From Phycisphaerales bacterium (GTDB lineage: Bacteria > Planctomycetota > Phycisphaerae > Phycisphaerales > UBA1924), in NCBI GenBank assembly GCA_029260295.1, contig JAJDDN010000007.1, positions 248,001 through 312,000 of the forward strand: 64,000 nucleotides of DNA, read 5' to 3'. Position 1 is the stretch's first letter, and every line of letters begins with the position of its first letter. Shown here one piece after another: positions 35,969 through 44,125 of the stretch. Under the pieces are notes generated by a model. It saw only the letters and a program-made list of their open reading frames with translations, did not search any database and was not told where the DNA came from. The position numbers were made by a program, and so were the translations under genes.

Positions 35969-37033
35969 TTGCCAGAGCTGTATCTCAAATCCTGCTCTCC
36001 CGATGATCCATTTGTGAGCAGTAAACCAGCCATCGAGATTGCCTTCAGACCCCGCAGCCGGCGGGCGTTTATGACCGGCGTGCTCATCGCCCAGTCCGGG
36101 CTCCTGCTCGGCTCGGTGCTATTGACCGATACCTGGGTCCAGGCAAATGTAAAGATGCCTCAATCCCAGGTCGACAAGCTCTTCGTACTCGAACTCTCGA
36201 TCGCCCTCAGTGTTGTGATCCTCACAGCGGTGGTGTTCTACCTCGCCTCGCGACGCTACAAGGATGCCTTAGAACAGAATAATCAGCAGCTCCAAGAAGA
36301 AGTGAAACGCCAGGTCAGCGGGGGGCTCGCTAAGCGCAACGCCCTCATCCACGGGCTCGCCAAGCTCGCCGACTATCGCGATACAGACACCGGCGAGCAC
36401 CTTGATCGCATCGGGTACTACGCCCGCGTGATCGCCAAACACATCCAGCCGGCTCACCCAATCATCACCAATGAATGGATCGATCGCCTCGTGCTGGCCT
36501 CATCGCTCCACGACATCGGCAAGGTCGGGATCCCCGACGCTGTACTCCTCAAGCCCGGACGCCTCACCGACGAAGAACGCACGGTCATGGAGAAGCACAC
36601 CCTGATTGGTGGCGAGACACTCCTATCGATCCGTTCCAAGTTCGGGGCCGATGAGTTCATTGATATGGGCATTGAGATCGCCCTCCAGCACCACGAAAAA
36701 TGGAACGGCTCGGGCTACCCCTTCGGGATCAGAGATGAGAAAATATCTCTCGCCGCCCGGATTGTCGCGATCGCCGATGTCTACGACGCCCTGACCTCCG
36801 AGCGGGTCTATAAGGACGCGATGAGCCACGAAAAGGCCAGTAGCATCATCAGCGAAGGCAACGGATCGCACTTTGACCCAGAGATCGTTGAAGCATTCGT
36901 AGCCGAGTCCGAGGCCTTCGACCAGATCCGCGCGGGCGCCAACTCCGACAAGCCTCACCAGCTCCAATGCATGGATATTGAGAGCGCGGCCCGTGAATTC
37001 TTAGACGAGCATTACAATCGCCGCGCCGCCTGA
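35969..37033 (+). CDS. HD-GYP domain phosphodiesterase, membrane-anchored
   Basis: The protein has 354 residues. Two spans (about 33-52 and 72-92) are followed by a short coiled coil (NNQQLQEEVKRQV) and an HD-GYP-like domain. DYRDTDTGEHLDRIGYYA, then LASSLHDIGKVGIPD (the HD pair), the HTLIGGETLL stretch, ALQHHEKWNGSGYPFG (the GYP loop as GSGYP) and ADVYDALTSERVYKDA are all present. HD-GYP enzymes hydrolyse cyclic di-GMP or related dinucleotides. All metal ligands look intact. The TTG start has AGGA about seven bases upstream. No diguanylate cyclase is adjacent. Confidence 0.88.
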   Translation: MPELYLKSCSPDDPFVSSKPAIEIAFRPRSRRAFMTGVLIAQSGLLLGSVLLTDTWVQANVKMPQSQVDKLFVLELSIALSVVILTAVVFYLASRRYKDALEQNNQQLQEEVKRQVSGGLAKRNALIHGLAKLADYRDTDTGEHLDRIGYYARVIAKHIQPAHPIITNEWIDRLVLASSLHDIGKVGIPDAVLLKPGRLTDEERTVMEKHTLIGGETLLSIRSKFGADEFIDMGIEIALQHHEKWNGSGYPFGIRDEKISLAARIVAIADVYDALTSERVYKDAMSHEKASSIISEGNGSHFDPEIVEAFVAESEAFDQIRAGANSDKPHQLQCMDIESAAREFLDEHYNRRAA

Positions 37034-37060
37034 GCCCTATCCATCGGTCGCTTCTCTACA

Positions 37061-37066
37061 TACACT
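37061..37066 (+). promoter_or_regulatory. -10 box, leaderless start candidate
   Basis: TACACT is followed by CCCCC and the ATG at 37072; no ribosome-binding site is present. Confidence 0.4.
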
Positions 37067-37071
37067 CCCCC

Positions 37072-38286
37072 ATGACCACATCAGCTACAACATCAGATCT
37101 TCATGACCAGATCGAGTCCATCATTGACGAACTCCTTACCATCCGCCACGACCTCCACGCCCATCCCGAACTCAAGTTCAAAGAATCCCGCACATCTTCG
37201 GTTGTCCAAGGACACCTGACGGATCTGGGCATCGAGTTCGTCGCCAACATCGGAGGCAAAGAACCCAGCACAGGAACGGGCGTCCTCGCACACATCCCCG
37301 CAACCGTGGACAACCCCGGCCCCTGCATCGGGCTCAGGGCAGACATGGACGCACTCCCAATCACCGAGATCTCAACGAGCGATTACAAATCCACCAACGA
37401 GGGCGTCATGCACGCCTGTGGCCACGACGGCCACACCACCATCCTCCTGGGCGTCGCCAAGCTCCTCTCCAAACTTGATCATCGTCCCAATCCCATCACC
37501 CTCTTCTTTCAGCCCGCTGAAGAAGGCGGAGCAGGAGCGGCCAAGATGATCCGCGACGGCGCTATGGACGACCTCCTTGGACCACCCATCACCAAAATGT
37601 TCGGACTCCACGGCTGGCCAGACCAAACCCTGGGCACCATCGCCACCCGCCCGGGACCGCTCCTCGCCTCAACCGACATGTTCACTGTCACTATCAAGGG
37701 CACCCAGGCACACGCCGCTTATCCGCACCTGAGCAGCGATCCCATCGTCGCCGGCTCGGCCATCGTCTCGGCCGCCCAGACCATCGTCTCACGCACCACA
37801 GCACCCACCGACTCAGTGGTCGTCTCGATCACCACTTTCCACTCGGGCACGGCTTTCAATGTCATCCCCGGAGCCGCGATCCTCCAAGGCACCGTCCGGA
37901 CATTGTCCGACGATTCCAGAGCCACGACCAAAGCCAGATTCTTCGAACTCGTCGAATCCACCGCCAAAGCCCATGGCACCGCCGCCCAGATCGACTGGAT
38001 CCCCGGCTACCCCGTCACCAAAAATGACCCCGCCCAGACCGAGCATGTGTTTGAAATCGCCCATTCAGCGGGCAATTGCCTCAATACACAGGTCGTCCCA
38101 GACGCCACCCTCGGCGGGGAGGACTTCTCCTACTACGCCCAGCGGGTCCCGTCCTGCTTCTTCTTCCTTGGGCTCGCTAAGGACCAAAACACGCCATTCC
38201 CTGGATTACACACCCCAAGTTTCGATTTCAACGATCAATCGATCCCTTTGGGCGTAGAGATGATGTGCCGACTTGCCCTGTCATAA
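37072..38286 (+). CDS. M20-family amidohydrolase
   Basis: The 404-residue cytoplasmic metallo-amidohydrolase belongs to the hippurate/N-acyl-amino-acid hydrolase group. IRHDLHAHPELKFKE opens the domain; GLRADMDALPI, MHACGHDGHTTILLG (zinc ligands), FFQPAEEGGAGAAKMI (catalytic Glu) and GLHGWPDQTLG follow. The dimerisation lid is at about 200-315, and the last ligand His-containing region reads GGEDFSYYAQRVPSCFFFLG. Substrates in the family include N-acetylated amino acids, indole-acetyl conjugates and allantoate. Exact specificity cannot be inferred. A stable hairpin lies just downstream of the stop. Confidence 0.9.
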   Translation: MTTSATTSDLHDQIESIIDELLTIRHDLHAHPELKFKESRTSSVVQGHLTDLGIEFVANIGGKEPSTGTGVLAHIPATVDNPGPCIGLRADMDALPITEISTSDYKSTNEGVMHACGHDGHTTILLGVAKLLSKLDHRPNPITLFFQPAEEGGAGAAKMIRDGAMDDLLGPPITKMFGLHGWPDQTLGTIATRPGPLLASTDMFTVTIKGTQAHAAYPHLSSDPIVAGSAIVSAAQTIVSRTTAPTDSVVVSITTFHSGTAFNVIPGAAILQGTVRTLSDDSRATTKARFFELVESTAKAHGTAAQIDWIPGYPVTKNDPAQTEHVFEIAHSAGNCLNTQVVPDATLGGEDFSYYAQRVPSCFFFLGLAKDQNTPFPGLHTPSFDFNDQSIPLGVEMMCRLALS

Positions 38287-38305
38287 ATCACCCCTAAAGT
38301 CCACC

Positions 38306-38328
38306 CCCCAAAGAAATTCACTTTGGGG
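38306..38328 (+). terminator. Hairpin between amidohydrolase and lipoprotein genes
   Basis: CCCCAAAG (38306-38313) pairs perfectly with CTTTGGGG (38321-38328) around a seven-base loop. No T run follows, so it may act as a weak or Rho-assisted terminator or as a 3'-end stabiliser. Confidence 0.45.
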
Positions 38329-38373
38329 AGCGGATCATTCAAGCCGACTCGTCCGAGAACCGATGGAGACTCC

Positions 38374-38799
38374 ATGAGCATTCGTTTAACACCAATCGTG
38401 ATCATTGCCTCCGCACTCGTGCTGGCATTCTCCTCCGGCTGCCGCGTCGAACGCACCACCGGACAACGCCATCAGGCCCGCGCCATCGACACCATCCTGC
38501 GTGCCGAAGCCGGTCGCTTGGATGACGAATCCCTCTCCGAGGGCACCCTCGAGGACTACGCACACCTCAACGCGTTGTACATTGATCTGGTCAACGCCGC
38601 GGTCCGCTCAGGCGAGGCCGACCCGCTGACCGTCCAAGAAGCCGAGGACGAGCTCCGCCGCATCGCCAGCGAAGCCCGACAACTCCCCGCATTCCGCATG
38701 TGGGACCCAGAATCCCAAGCCAACTTCGAAGAAAGCTTCTGGAGATTCCGACTCAAAAAATGGCAGCAATGGCGCGGCCCAGACTACATCTACGAATAA
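38374..38799 (+). CDS. Small lipoprotein, function unknown
   Basis: The 141-residue protein has a signal sequence and lipobox FSSGC (Cys near residue 24). The mature part is helical and charged (TILRAEAGRLDDESLSEGTLEDYAHL, AEDELRRIASEARQLP) and ends with a Trp-rich tail (FRLKKWQQWRGPDYIYE). ATGGAGA lies before the ATG at 38374; the earlier in-frame start at 38323 falls in the preceding hairpin and is rejected. I know no family. It is the last gene before an AT-rich stretch. Confidence 0.7.
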   Translation: MSIRLTPIVIIASALVLAFSSGCRVERTTGQRHQARAIDTILRAEAGRLDDESLSEGTLEDYAHLNALYIDLVNAAVRSGEADPLTVQEAEDELRRIASEARQLPAFRMWDPESQANFEESFWRFRLKKWQQWRGPDYIYE

Positions 38800-38869
38800 G
38801 CACCCAAAACATGTTCGTATTTTCAGTATAGAACAGTACATCTGAAGCTTGGTTTGACTAAATGCTAAT

Positions 38870-39514
38870 CTATGGCGGCGTTGCCAATACGACAACTGGT
38901 AGCCGCAGCCCTCCCGGTATGACAAAAATCAACCTACCAAACTTCCCTGCAAACAAAACCTTTTCTAAAATCACCCTTTGATGGACCCATAGAAAGTTGC
39001 AACACAACTCTCCGTCATCAACCCCTACGCCATATATCCATCTGATTTGAAGAGATGCCAATGCAATGAGTAAAATCGGAACTTGACTCAACAGATATAT
39101 CAATATCGTGAGCCAGTCGCTCATCATTGTTGGCAGCCAAGGGTCGCCCAACACGCCAAACGCTTGAAGAGCATAGAGTAGTGGGACTAAAGCCCCCACA
39201 ATAATGACATACCACTTTGAGACACACCCTATCACAGAACCGCCTCGTTCAAAAGATTCTATGAGATCACTCGCGATTTGATCGGGCTTGCCAAACAGCT
39301 TTGTATTGATCCAAAGAAAAACAACACCTGATAACAACATATACAGCAAGCCATTTACACCCATCCAGTATGTCGTTGCCATTAACAATCTCAGTGCAGT
39401 ATCAGGCACTTCGCCAATAAGGCCTAGCCAAATCCAGCTCATAGACATAATCGCCCCCGCGACAATGATTACCATCGCAGGGGCAACTAAGACTCGTAAA
39501 ATCAAATTTGTCAT
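38870..39514 (-). CDS. Multi-span membrane protein in AT-rich unit 1
   Basis: The 214-residue protein has about five membrane segments (ILRVLVAPAMVIIVAGAIM, LLYMLLSGVVFLWI, VIIVGALVPLLYALQAFGVL, WLTILIYLLSQVPILLIALA, LIFVIPGGLRLPVVVL). A short cytoplasmic loop carries a Cys pair (GELCCNF). No family is recognised. The ATG at 39514 shares its A with the TGA of the exported-protein gene upstream (TGATG), so the two are coupled. The DNA is visibly AT-richer than surrounding genes. An upstream ATG at 39541 lies inside the first gene and is less likely. Confidence 0.65.
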   Translation of the reverse strand: MTNLILRVLVAPAMVIIVAGAIMSMSWIWLGLIGEVPDTALRLLMATTYWMGVNGLLYMLLSGVVFLWINTKLFGKPDQIASDLIESFERGGSVIGCVSKWYVIIVGALVPLLYALQAFGVLGDPWLPTMMSDWLTILIYLLSQVPILLIALASLQIRWIYGVGVDDGELCCNFLWVHQRVILEKVLFAGKFGRLIFVIPGGLRLPVVVLATPP

Positions 39515-40614
39515 CAATTCGGGTCGCCATCGCCATAGCAATGTAAATACGAGTTCATATAAGAACCTATTGGAATTATGTCGCAGAGACCTCTCGTGTC
39601 ATCATTAAAGTCATCCCAAGCATTATCCCTGGCCTGATTATATGTATCGGTATTATTCTTACTATTTGCAGCAACAGTGCCTACCAAAAGGAATGCTCCG
39701 CCAATTACTGTCGCACCCCCCAAGAGAAAGGCGGTAAATGTAGTCCCTGACCCAAGTATTGCGCCGCCTGCAGAACCCGCTGCCCCCCCAACTCCTGTTA
39801 TTGCGTCTCCATTACTTCCGTTCTTATAATCATCATACGCATCTCGCAGATCTCTTTCCAATTGTGTTTTACGCTCACTAACACACGGTGGATCGTCACA
39901 ATCATCCGACTGATCAGAATAAAATTTGGTGATGCCTCCAAAACCCGTATTTGATCCATGGTTACCTGCAGACGGCCCTGCCATTGCCAATTCCCCTCCA
40001 AGGAATGTCATACCATACTCGTAGTCATGAAGCGGGAAGGCCACACTAACTCGAGACCCTAGCCCGACATCGCCGCTAAGAACCAGAGAAATCACCCCAT
40101 ACCTTGAGTTGTCATCCGTAAACAGATTGCCCAGAACAAGCTTAAGCGTTGAATTTGTTTGATTTAAAATCAATAAATCTTCCGAGCTAACACCATTCTC
40201 AAGCGTTGGTGTTAAATCAATAATATCTTCAATGTAGTAAGACACAGATTCGCCCTGTGAACTTTGCCCAGCCACAGTACGATCATCAGGAACTGTCGTT
40301 ATTTCTGGAAATGTCATATATGACTTTTCGATATCCCATGCATTGTCAAACAAATTCCCCCATAACCCGCCAAGCCATGAACCATAATCACGGTATGCCA
40401 CTGGGCTTATCTCAATTGCCTTAAGCAAATCGCCGCCACCATTCACAACTGTAATAACATCAGCCACTTCTTGTTCATTCGCAGGCGGCATCTGGGCTGG
40501 ATCATCTAATGCAGCACTCCCCAGTGCCGCCCCAGTTAAGCTAAGCGACATGGCTCCTGCAACGCATCCAATCACAAACGCACGCGATTTTTCTCTCAGT
40601 CGAAACACATTCAT
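39514..40614 (-). CDS. Exported protein of AT-rich unit 1, downstream of a G-tract promoter
   Basis: This 366-residue protein of unknown family has a signal peptide (VIGCVAGAMSLSLTGAALGSA). The middle is beta-rich and Ser/Asn/Gly-rich (YGVISLVLSGDVGLGSRVSV). A charged segment with a Cys pair follows (SDDCDDPPC), and then a strongly hydrophobic glycine-zipper region at about 272-320 (GGAAGSAGGAILG, FLLGGATVIGGAFLLVG) that could insert in a membrane. The tail has two more Cys (GLCDIIPIGS, LHCYGDG). AGGAG stands six bases before the ATG. Expression is probably set by the 16-G promoter spacer upstream. It might be a surface, toxin-like or pore-forming protein; none of these is proven. Confidence 0.65.
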   Translation of the reverse strand: MNVFRLREKSRAFVIGCVAGAMSLSLTGAALGSAALDDPAQMPPANEQEVADVITVVNGGGDLLKAIEISPVAYRDYGSWLGGLWGNLFDNAWDIEKSYMTFPEITTVPDDRTVAGQSSQGESVSYYIEDIIDLTPTLENGVSSEDLLILNQTNSTLKLVLGNLFTDDNSRYGVISLVLSGDVGLGSRVSVAFPLHDYEYGMTFLGGELAMAGPSAGNHGSNTGFGGITKFYSDQSDDCDDPPCVSERKTQLERDLRDAYDDYKNGSNGDAITGVGGAAGSAGGAILGSGTTFTAFLLGGATVIGGAFLLVGTVAANSKNNTDTYNQARDNAWDDFNDDTRGLCDIIPIGSYMNSYLHCYGDGDPN

Positions 40615-40652
40615 TATAATCTCCTATTTATGTTAGAGTGTTATTCGCCCGA

Positions 40653-40683
40653 ACAATACCCCCCCCCCCCCCCCTCGGGTCAA
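40653..40683 (-). promoter_or_regulatory. G16-spacer promoter of AT-rich unit 1
   Basis: Read on the minus strand: -35 TTGACC (40683-40678), CGA, sixteen G (40674-40659), then -10 TATTGT (40658-40653). The -35/-10 spacer is 19 bases, two longer than optimal. Slippage in the G run would change it directly. A leader of about 30 bases with AGGAG leads to the ATG at 40614. Confidence 0.65.
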
Positions 40684-40699
40684 GTTTTCATTTTTGCCG

Positions 40700-40705
40700 T
40701 ACAAT
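40700..40705 (+). promoter_or_regulatory. -10 box of uvrC, leaderless GTG start candidate
   Basis: TACAAT is followed by CCCCC and GTG at 40711. This plus-strand box lies back to back with the G-tract promoter of the divergent AT-rich unit. Confidence 0.5.
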
Positions 40706-40710
40706 CCCCC

Positions 40711-42159
40711 GTGCCCATCGAAGATGACCCCATCCCGTTCAAGCCAAACGACACCCCGCAGGAAATCCCCGCGTGGGGAGCCGAGGATGACACCAACCGC
40801 ATCAAACGCCTCCACGCGACCGCCCGCGATCTGCCGCTCGTACCCGGCGTGTACCTGATGAAATCCCACACCGGCGTCGTCCTCTATGTCGGCAAAGCCA
40901 CCAAACTCCGCGATCGCGTATCGTCGTACTTCCTCCCCTCTACAGACCTTGGCCCCCGCAAAAACATGATGCTCGACGAGGTCCACACCTTTGAGGTGTT
41001 TAAAACTGACACCGCATGGGAAGCGCTCCTGGCCGAGAACCGGCTCATCAAGGACATCAAACCCAAGTTCAACTCCGCGCAGAAGGACGACCGGACCTAC
41101 CCGTACCTCGTCGTCACGACCGCCGAGGACTACCCCCGCGTGTTCGTCTCCCGCAACCCCACCGGTGTCAAAGCCGACGGCACGAAAGACCCACGCTTTT
41201 CCAACGCCTCCATCCTCGGCCCGTTCACCTCACCGGGCGCGCTGAGAACCGCCATCGATGCGCTCCAGTCCATCTTCAAGTTCCGCACCTGCTCGCTGGA
41301 CATCGAGGAAGGCGATCCCAAAAACAGATTCTTCCGCCCGTGCCTGCTTGCCGCGATCGGCAAGTGCACCGCCCCCTGCAACGAATCCATCACCAAGGAG
41401 CACTACCGCGAGGACATCAACCGCTTCACCCGGTTCCTCAAAACCAAACGCTCCACCATGATCCGCGAGCTGACCAAAGAGATGACCGAGGCTTCGGAGA
41501 ACATGGATTTCGAGCGAGCGGCCACGCTCCGTGATCAGATCAACGCGATGCAGAAAATCGATCAGCGTGCCAAGGCCAGCGATCAATGGCAGCCCGAAGC
41601 CGAGATCAGCTACATCGACCCCATCAAGGGCTGCCAGTCCCTCGCCCGCGCCCTCGACATCACCACCCCCATCCGCTGCGTCGAGGGTTTCGATGTTGCC
41701 CACCTGCAAGGCGGCGAAACCGTCGCGTCCAAAGTCTGCTTCATCGACGGGCGACCATTCAAACAAGAATACCGTCGCTTCAAAATCAAATCCTTCACCA
41801 ACCTCCCCGGCGGACGCGCCAACGACGACTTCCAATCCATGCGCGAGGTCATCTCTCGCCGCTTCCGCGACGCGGGCGCCGGACAAGAACTCTACCCAGA
41901 TGTCATCTTAATCGACGGCGGCATCGGCCAGCTCCACGCCGCGATGGACGCCTTCGACCAGCTCGAACTCAAACCCCCGATGGTCATCTCGCTGGCTAAA
42001 AAAGAAGAACTGATCTATGTCCAGGGTAAAGACGAGCCCATCAAGCTCGGCCGCAACAATCCGGGATTGCGCTTACTCCAACAAGTCCGCGACGAATCCC
42101 ACCGCTTCGCCCAGCACTACCACCATGTCCTCAGAAGAAAGAAAACCCTCGGCGAATGA
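40711..42159 (+). CDS. uvrC: Excinuclease subunit UvrC lacking the helix-hairpin-helix end
   Basis: UvrC is the endonuclease that makes both cuts in nucleotide excision repair. The 482-residue protein has the GIY-YIG domain (LVPGVYLMKSHTGVVLYVGKA), a Cys cluster (CSLDIEEG...CLLAAIGKCTAPC), a UVR helix pair (MDFERAATLRDQINAM) and the RNase H-like domain (EGFDVAHLQGGETVAS, ILIDGGIGQLHAAM). It stops right after DESHRFAQHYHHVLRRKK, exactly where the (HhH)2 DNA-binding domain normally begins. The GTG at 40711 is chosen because the upstream open frame runs through the poly-C tract. The 3' end abuts AT-rich unit 2. Confidence 0.92.
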   Translation: MPIEDDPIPFKPNDTPQEIPAWGAEDDTNRIKRLHATARDLPLVPGVYLMKSHTGVVLYVGKATKLRDRVSSYFLPSTDLGPRKNMMLDEVHTFEVFKTDTAWEALLAENRLIKDIKPKFNSAQKDDRTYPYLVVTTAEDYPRVFVSRNPTGVKADGTKDPRFSNASILGPFTSPGALRTAIDALQSIFKFRTCSLDIEEGDPKNRFFRPCLLAAIGKCTAPCNESITKEHYREDINRFTRFLKTKRSTMIRELTKEMTEASENMDFERAATLRDQINAMQKIDQRAKASDQWQPEAEISYIDPIKGCQSLARALDITTPIRCVEGFDVAHLQGGETVASKVCFIDGRPFKQEYRRFKIKSFTNLPGGRANDDFQSMREVISRRFRDAGAGQELYPDVILIDGGIGQLHAAMDAFDQLELKPPMVISLAKKEELIYVQGKDEPIKLGRNNPGLRLLQQVRDESHRFAQHYHHVLRRKKTLGE

Positions 42160-42166
42160 ACTGACA

Positions 42167-42901
42167 CTAAGACTCTATATCCAATCCGCATTCAGGACAT
42201 CTCGATACACCATGTACGCTGTATCCACATTGAATACACAGCCGGTTTGATTTACGGTTCGAGATCCGTCTTCTACGATAAATTAAAATACGATCTATTA
42301 TCAGTTTTTTTAAAATCCACACGAGACCTCCATAAATAACTACATTCAATAGAAATCCAAGCCAAATCGGCCTGAAAACAACAGAAGAAAACAAACGAGA
42401 TAAGCCCAAAGGCAATAATTTTTTATCTACCTGCGCCACCCCAATGGTACGAATTGTCACTATACCATCGTTTGACACATCCGTATCAACCCGGCATTCG
42501 TGAGATCGAAAAGGAAACCCGACTCGATAGACATACACGCTCTGTCTCAATAAACTAGGATTATCTGATGGCTCATCTTGGACTCCCATCCATCTATCTG
42601 TTTTGATTGCTCTTATCTGTTCTGTTGTCACTGAGCCGGGAGAATAAAAACTGACAGACTCACCAAGTGACGGCGATTCAATCAAGCTGAGTGGCGAAGG
42701 AAGCCCAAGCCCTGACATTCGCAACCTCATCGGGTCTGGACCAGTATATTGCCACACTGTGCCCCCGGATGCAGACGGCGTATTGTTGTACATTAAACCG
42801 GGGCGGACAGAAGACACATTCAGTATAACTGAACTCGCAAGAAATCCCAAAACTAAACCAGCTATTCCATAGCAAAGGAGTTTTCGAGTTATTGAATACA
42901 C
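42167..42901 (-). CDS. Membrane protein with C-terminal CPECG zinc ribbon, AT-rich unit 2
   Basis: The 244-residue protein has one N-terminal span (LLCYGIAGLVLGFLASSVIL) and a periplasmic Ser/Pro-rich region of about 150 residues. A second span follows near 185-205 (IWLGFLLNVVIYGGLVWIL), and then a basic stretch and a cytoplasmic zinc ribbon CIQCGYSVHGVSRCPECGLD. Membrane proteins ending in CxxCGY...CPECG are, to my knowledge, common in Planctomycetota and otherwise uncharacterised. The GTG start follows an in-frame TAG closely. The gene lies downstream of an exported-protein gene, mirroring unit 1 on the other side of uvrC. Function unknown. Confidence 0.7.
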   Translation of the reverse strand: MYSITRKLLCYGIAGLVLGFLASSVILNVSSVRPGLMYNNTPSASGGTVWQYTGPDPMRLRMSGLGLPSPLSLIESPSLGESVSFYSPGSVTTEQIRAIKTDRWMGVQDEPSDNPSLLRQSVYVYRVGFPFRSHECRVDTDVSNDGIVTIRTIGVAQVDKKLLPLGLSRLFSSVVFRPIWLGFLLNVVIYGGLVWILKKLIIDRILIYRRRRISNRKSNRLCIQCGYSVHGVSRCPECGLDIES

Positions 42902-42968
42902 TAGAGGCTACCAATCGCAAGACAACGGAACCCAAGGACCTGTTTCGCAATCCCCATCATACCACCAG

Positions 42969-43982
42969 CTACAAGTGCATGTACCCGCGCCCGGTACCGG
43001 TCCAAATGGAGGACAAGTTTGCGCCTGGAAAACGCACCATTAGAGTTTGATCCGTTTGAAATCCCTCTCTAAACATTGTTTGCGTGCATGTCGCTGTTGA
43101 ACAATTTGGATAGGTATGCTTGCGAATCTTTGTGTTAATGCCAGAAACCGTTCGTTCAAAGTTAAACTTGCAATCCGTGTTTGTCAGACCGCCGGGTTGA
43201 ATCACTGCCGTTTGAATCCACGGCCCGCAGGTGTAGACCCACCCAGTACTAGACAGCGCCACTGTTTTTTCGACACATCCACAGTTCGAATTCGCCGCAG
43301 CCATTTCATCTTCAAATACCTGACTAAAGATATCTATACTGACATCTGTACTCTCAAACGAAATTTCTAATATATTCAATAGCTCAACAGCCGCGACACA
43401 CTCATCATCTTTACGCACGGGGGGTTGCGAAGGAGTTCCCCCGCCAAATGTACCCCCCGAAATTGAACTGCCTGACAAACTACTCACGGCGGAATAGCCG
43501 ACGCTTTCCAAAGGCTCGAGCACCTCTGGGTAATCAGATATAAGTAACTCTAAAACATCACCCAAAAACACGCCGTCACCAAATGGGGCTGGATTAACCG
43601 GATTTTGCAAATATATCAATACTAAAGCAGGGTCAATTTCAACTGGCCACAATAATGCCAGATTGTCCAATGTTTCTGCGGTCGCCCCGACATGGTCAAA
43701 GACAAAAGAGGATATTTCCTCCGGCGACGCCCCTTCCCATGCCAATGCCGACCACGCCCCGTCACCACTTGGCTCACACCACAGGGCATTGATGGACAAA
43801 CCCGACTCTTGGGATCTCAAACAAACAATGGCTTCGACATCACCTTGATCAATTACAGGAAGATAACTCCAGCCATCCAGTTCAATCGAAATTAATCCCA
43901 AAGACTGGCCAAAAGAAGACCCTCCACACATCGACAATGTAAGAAACCCTGATGTAAGTACCGAAATAAATCTGTATGTCAT
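42969..43982 (-). CDS. Exported Cys-rich protein of AT-rich unit 2, downstream of a G-tract promoter
   Basis: The 337-residue protein has a signal peptide (FISVLTSGFLTLSMCGGSSFG). The N-terminal half is acidic (VFLGDVLELLISDYPEVLEPLE), followed by a Ser/Gly/Pro linker (SSLSGSSISGGTFGGGTP). The C-terminal half has many Cys (NCGC, TCGPW, DCKF, NCSTATC) that could form disulfides in the periplasm or outside. No homology to the unit 1 exported protein is visible and no family is recognised. AAAGGAG stands before the ATG. The promoter just upstream has twelve G in its spacer. Confidence 0.65.
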   Translation of the reverse strand: MTYRFISVLTSGFLTLSMCGGSSFGQSLGLISIELDGWSYLPVIDQGDVEAIVCLRSQESGLSINALWCEPSGDGAWSALAWEGASPEEISSFVFDHVGATAETLDNLALLWPVEIDPALVLIYLQNPVNPAPFGDGVFLGDVLELLISDYPEVLEPLESVGYSAVSSLSGSSISGGTFGGGTPSQPPVRKDDECVAAVELLNILEISFESTDVSIDIFSQVFEDEMAAANSNCGCVEKTVALSSTGWVYTCGPWIQTAVIQPGGLTNTDCKFNFERTVSGINTKIRKHTYPNCSTATCTQTMFREGFQTDQTLMVRFPGANLSSIWTGTGRGYMHL

Positions 43983-44003
43983 AACATACTCCTTTCAATG
44001 CCA

Positions 44004-44035
44004 AACATACCATGCCCCCCCCCCCCATCTGTCAA
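44004..44035 (-). promoter_or_regulatory. G12-spacer promoter of AT-rich unit 2
   Basis: Read on the minus strand: -35 TTGACA (44035-44030, perfect), GAT, twelve G (44026-44015), CATGG, then -10 TATGTT (44009-44004). The spacer is 20 bases; loss of three G would give 17. The order matches the promoter of unit 1: TTGACM, three bases, a G run, then TATnGT/TATGTT. AAAGGAG and the ATG at 43982 follow. Confidence 0.65.
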
Positions 44036-44125
44036 TACCCTATTCGACAAACTTGATGATATATCTATGATTTACCAAAAACAGGGGCTCATTGTATAAG
44101 GCCGATCATCTTTCCAATACTAACA

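Noticed and set aside
40630-40710. An extended uvrC start giving a poly-proline N-terminus
   Set aside because: It would read through the homopolymeric C tract and start upstream of the TACAAT box; family homology begins after GTG 40711.
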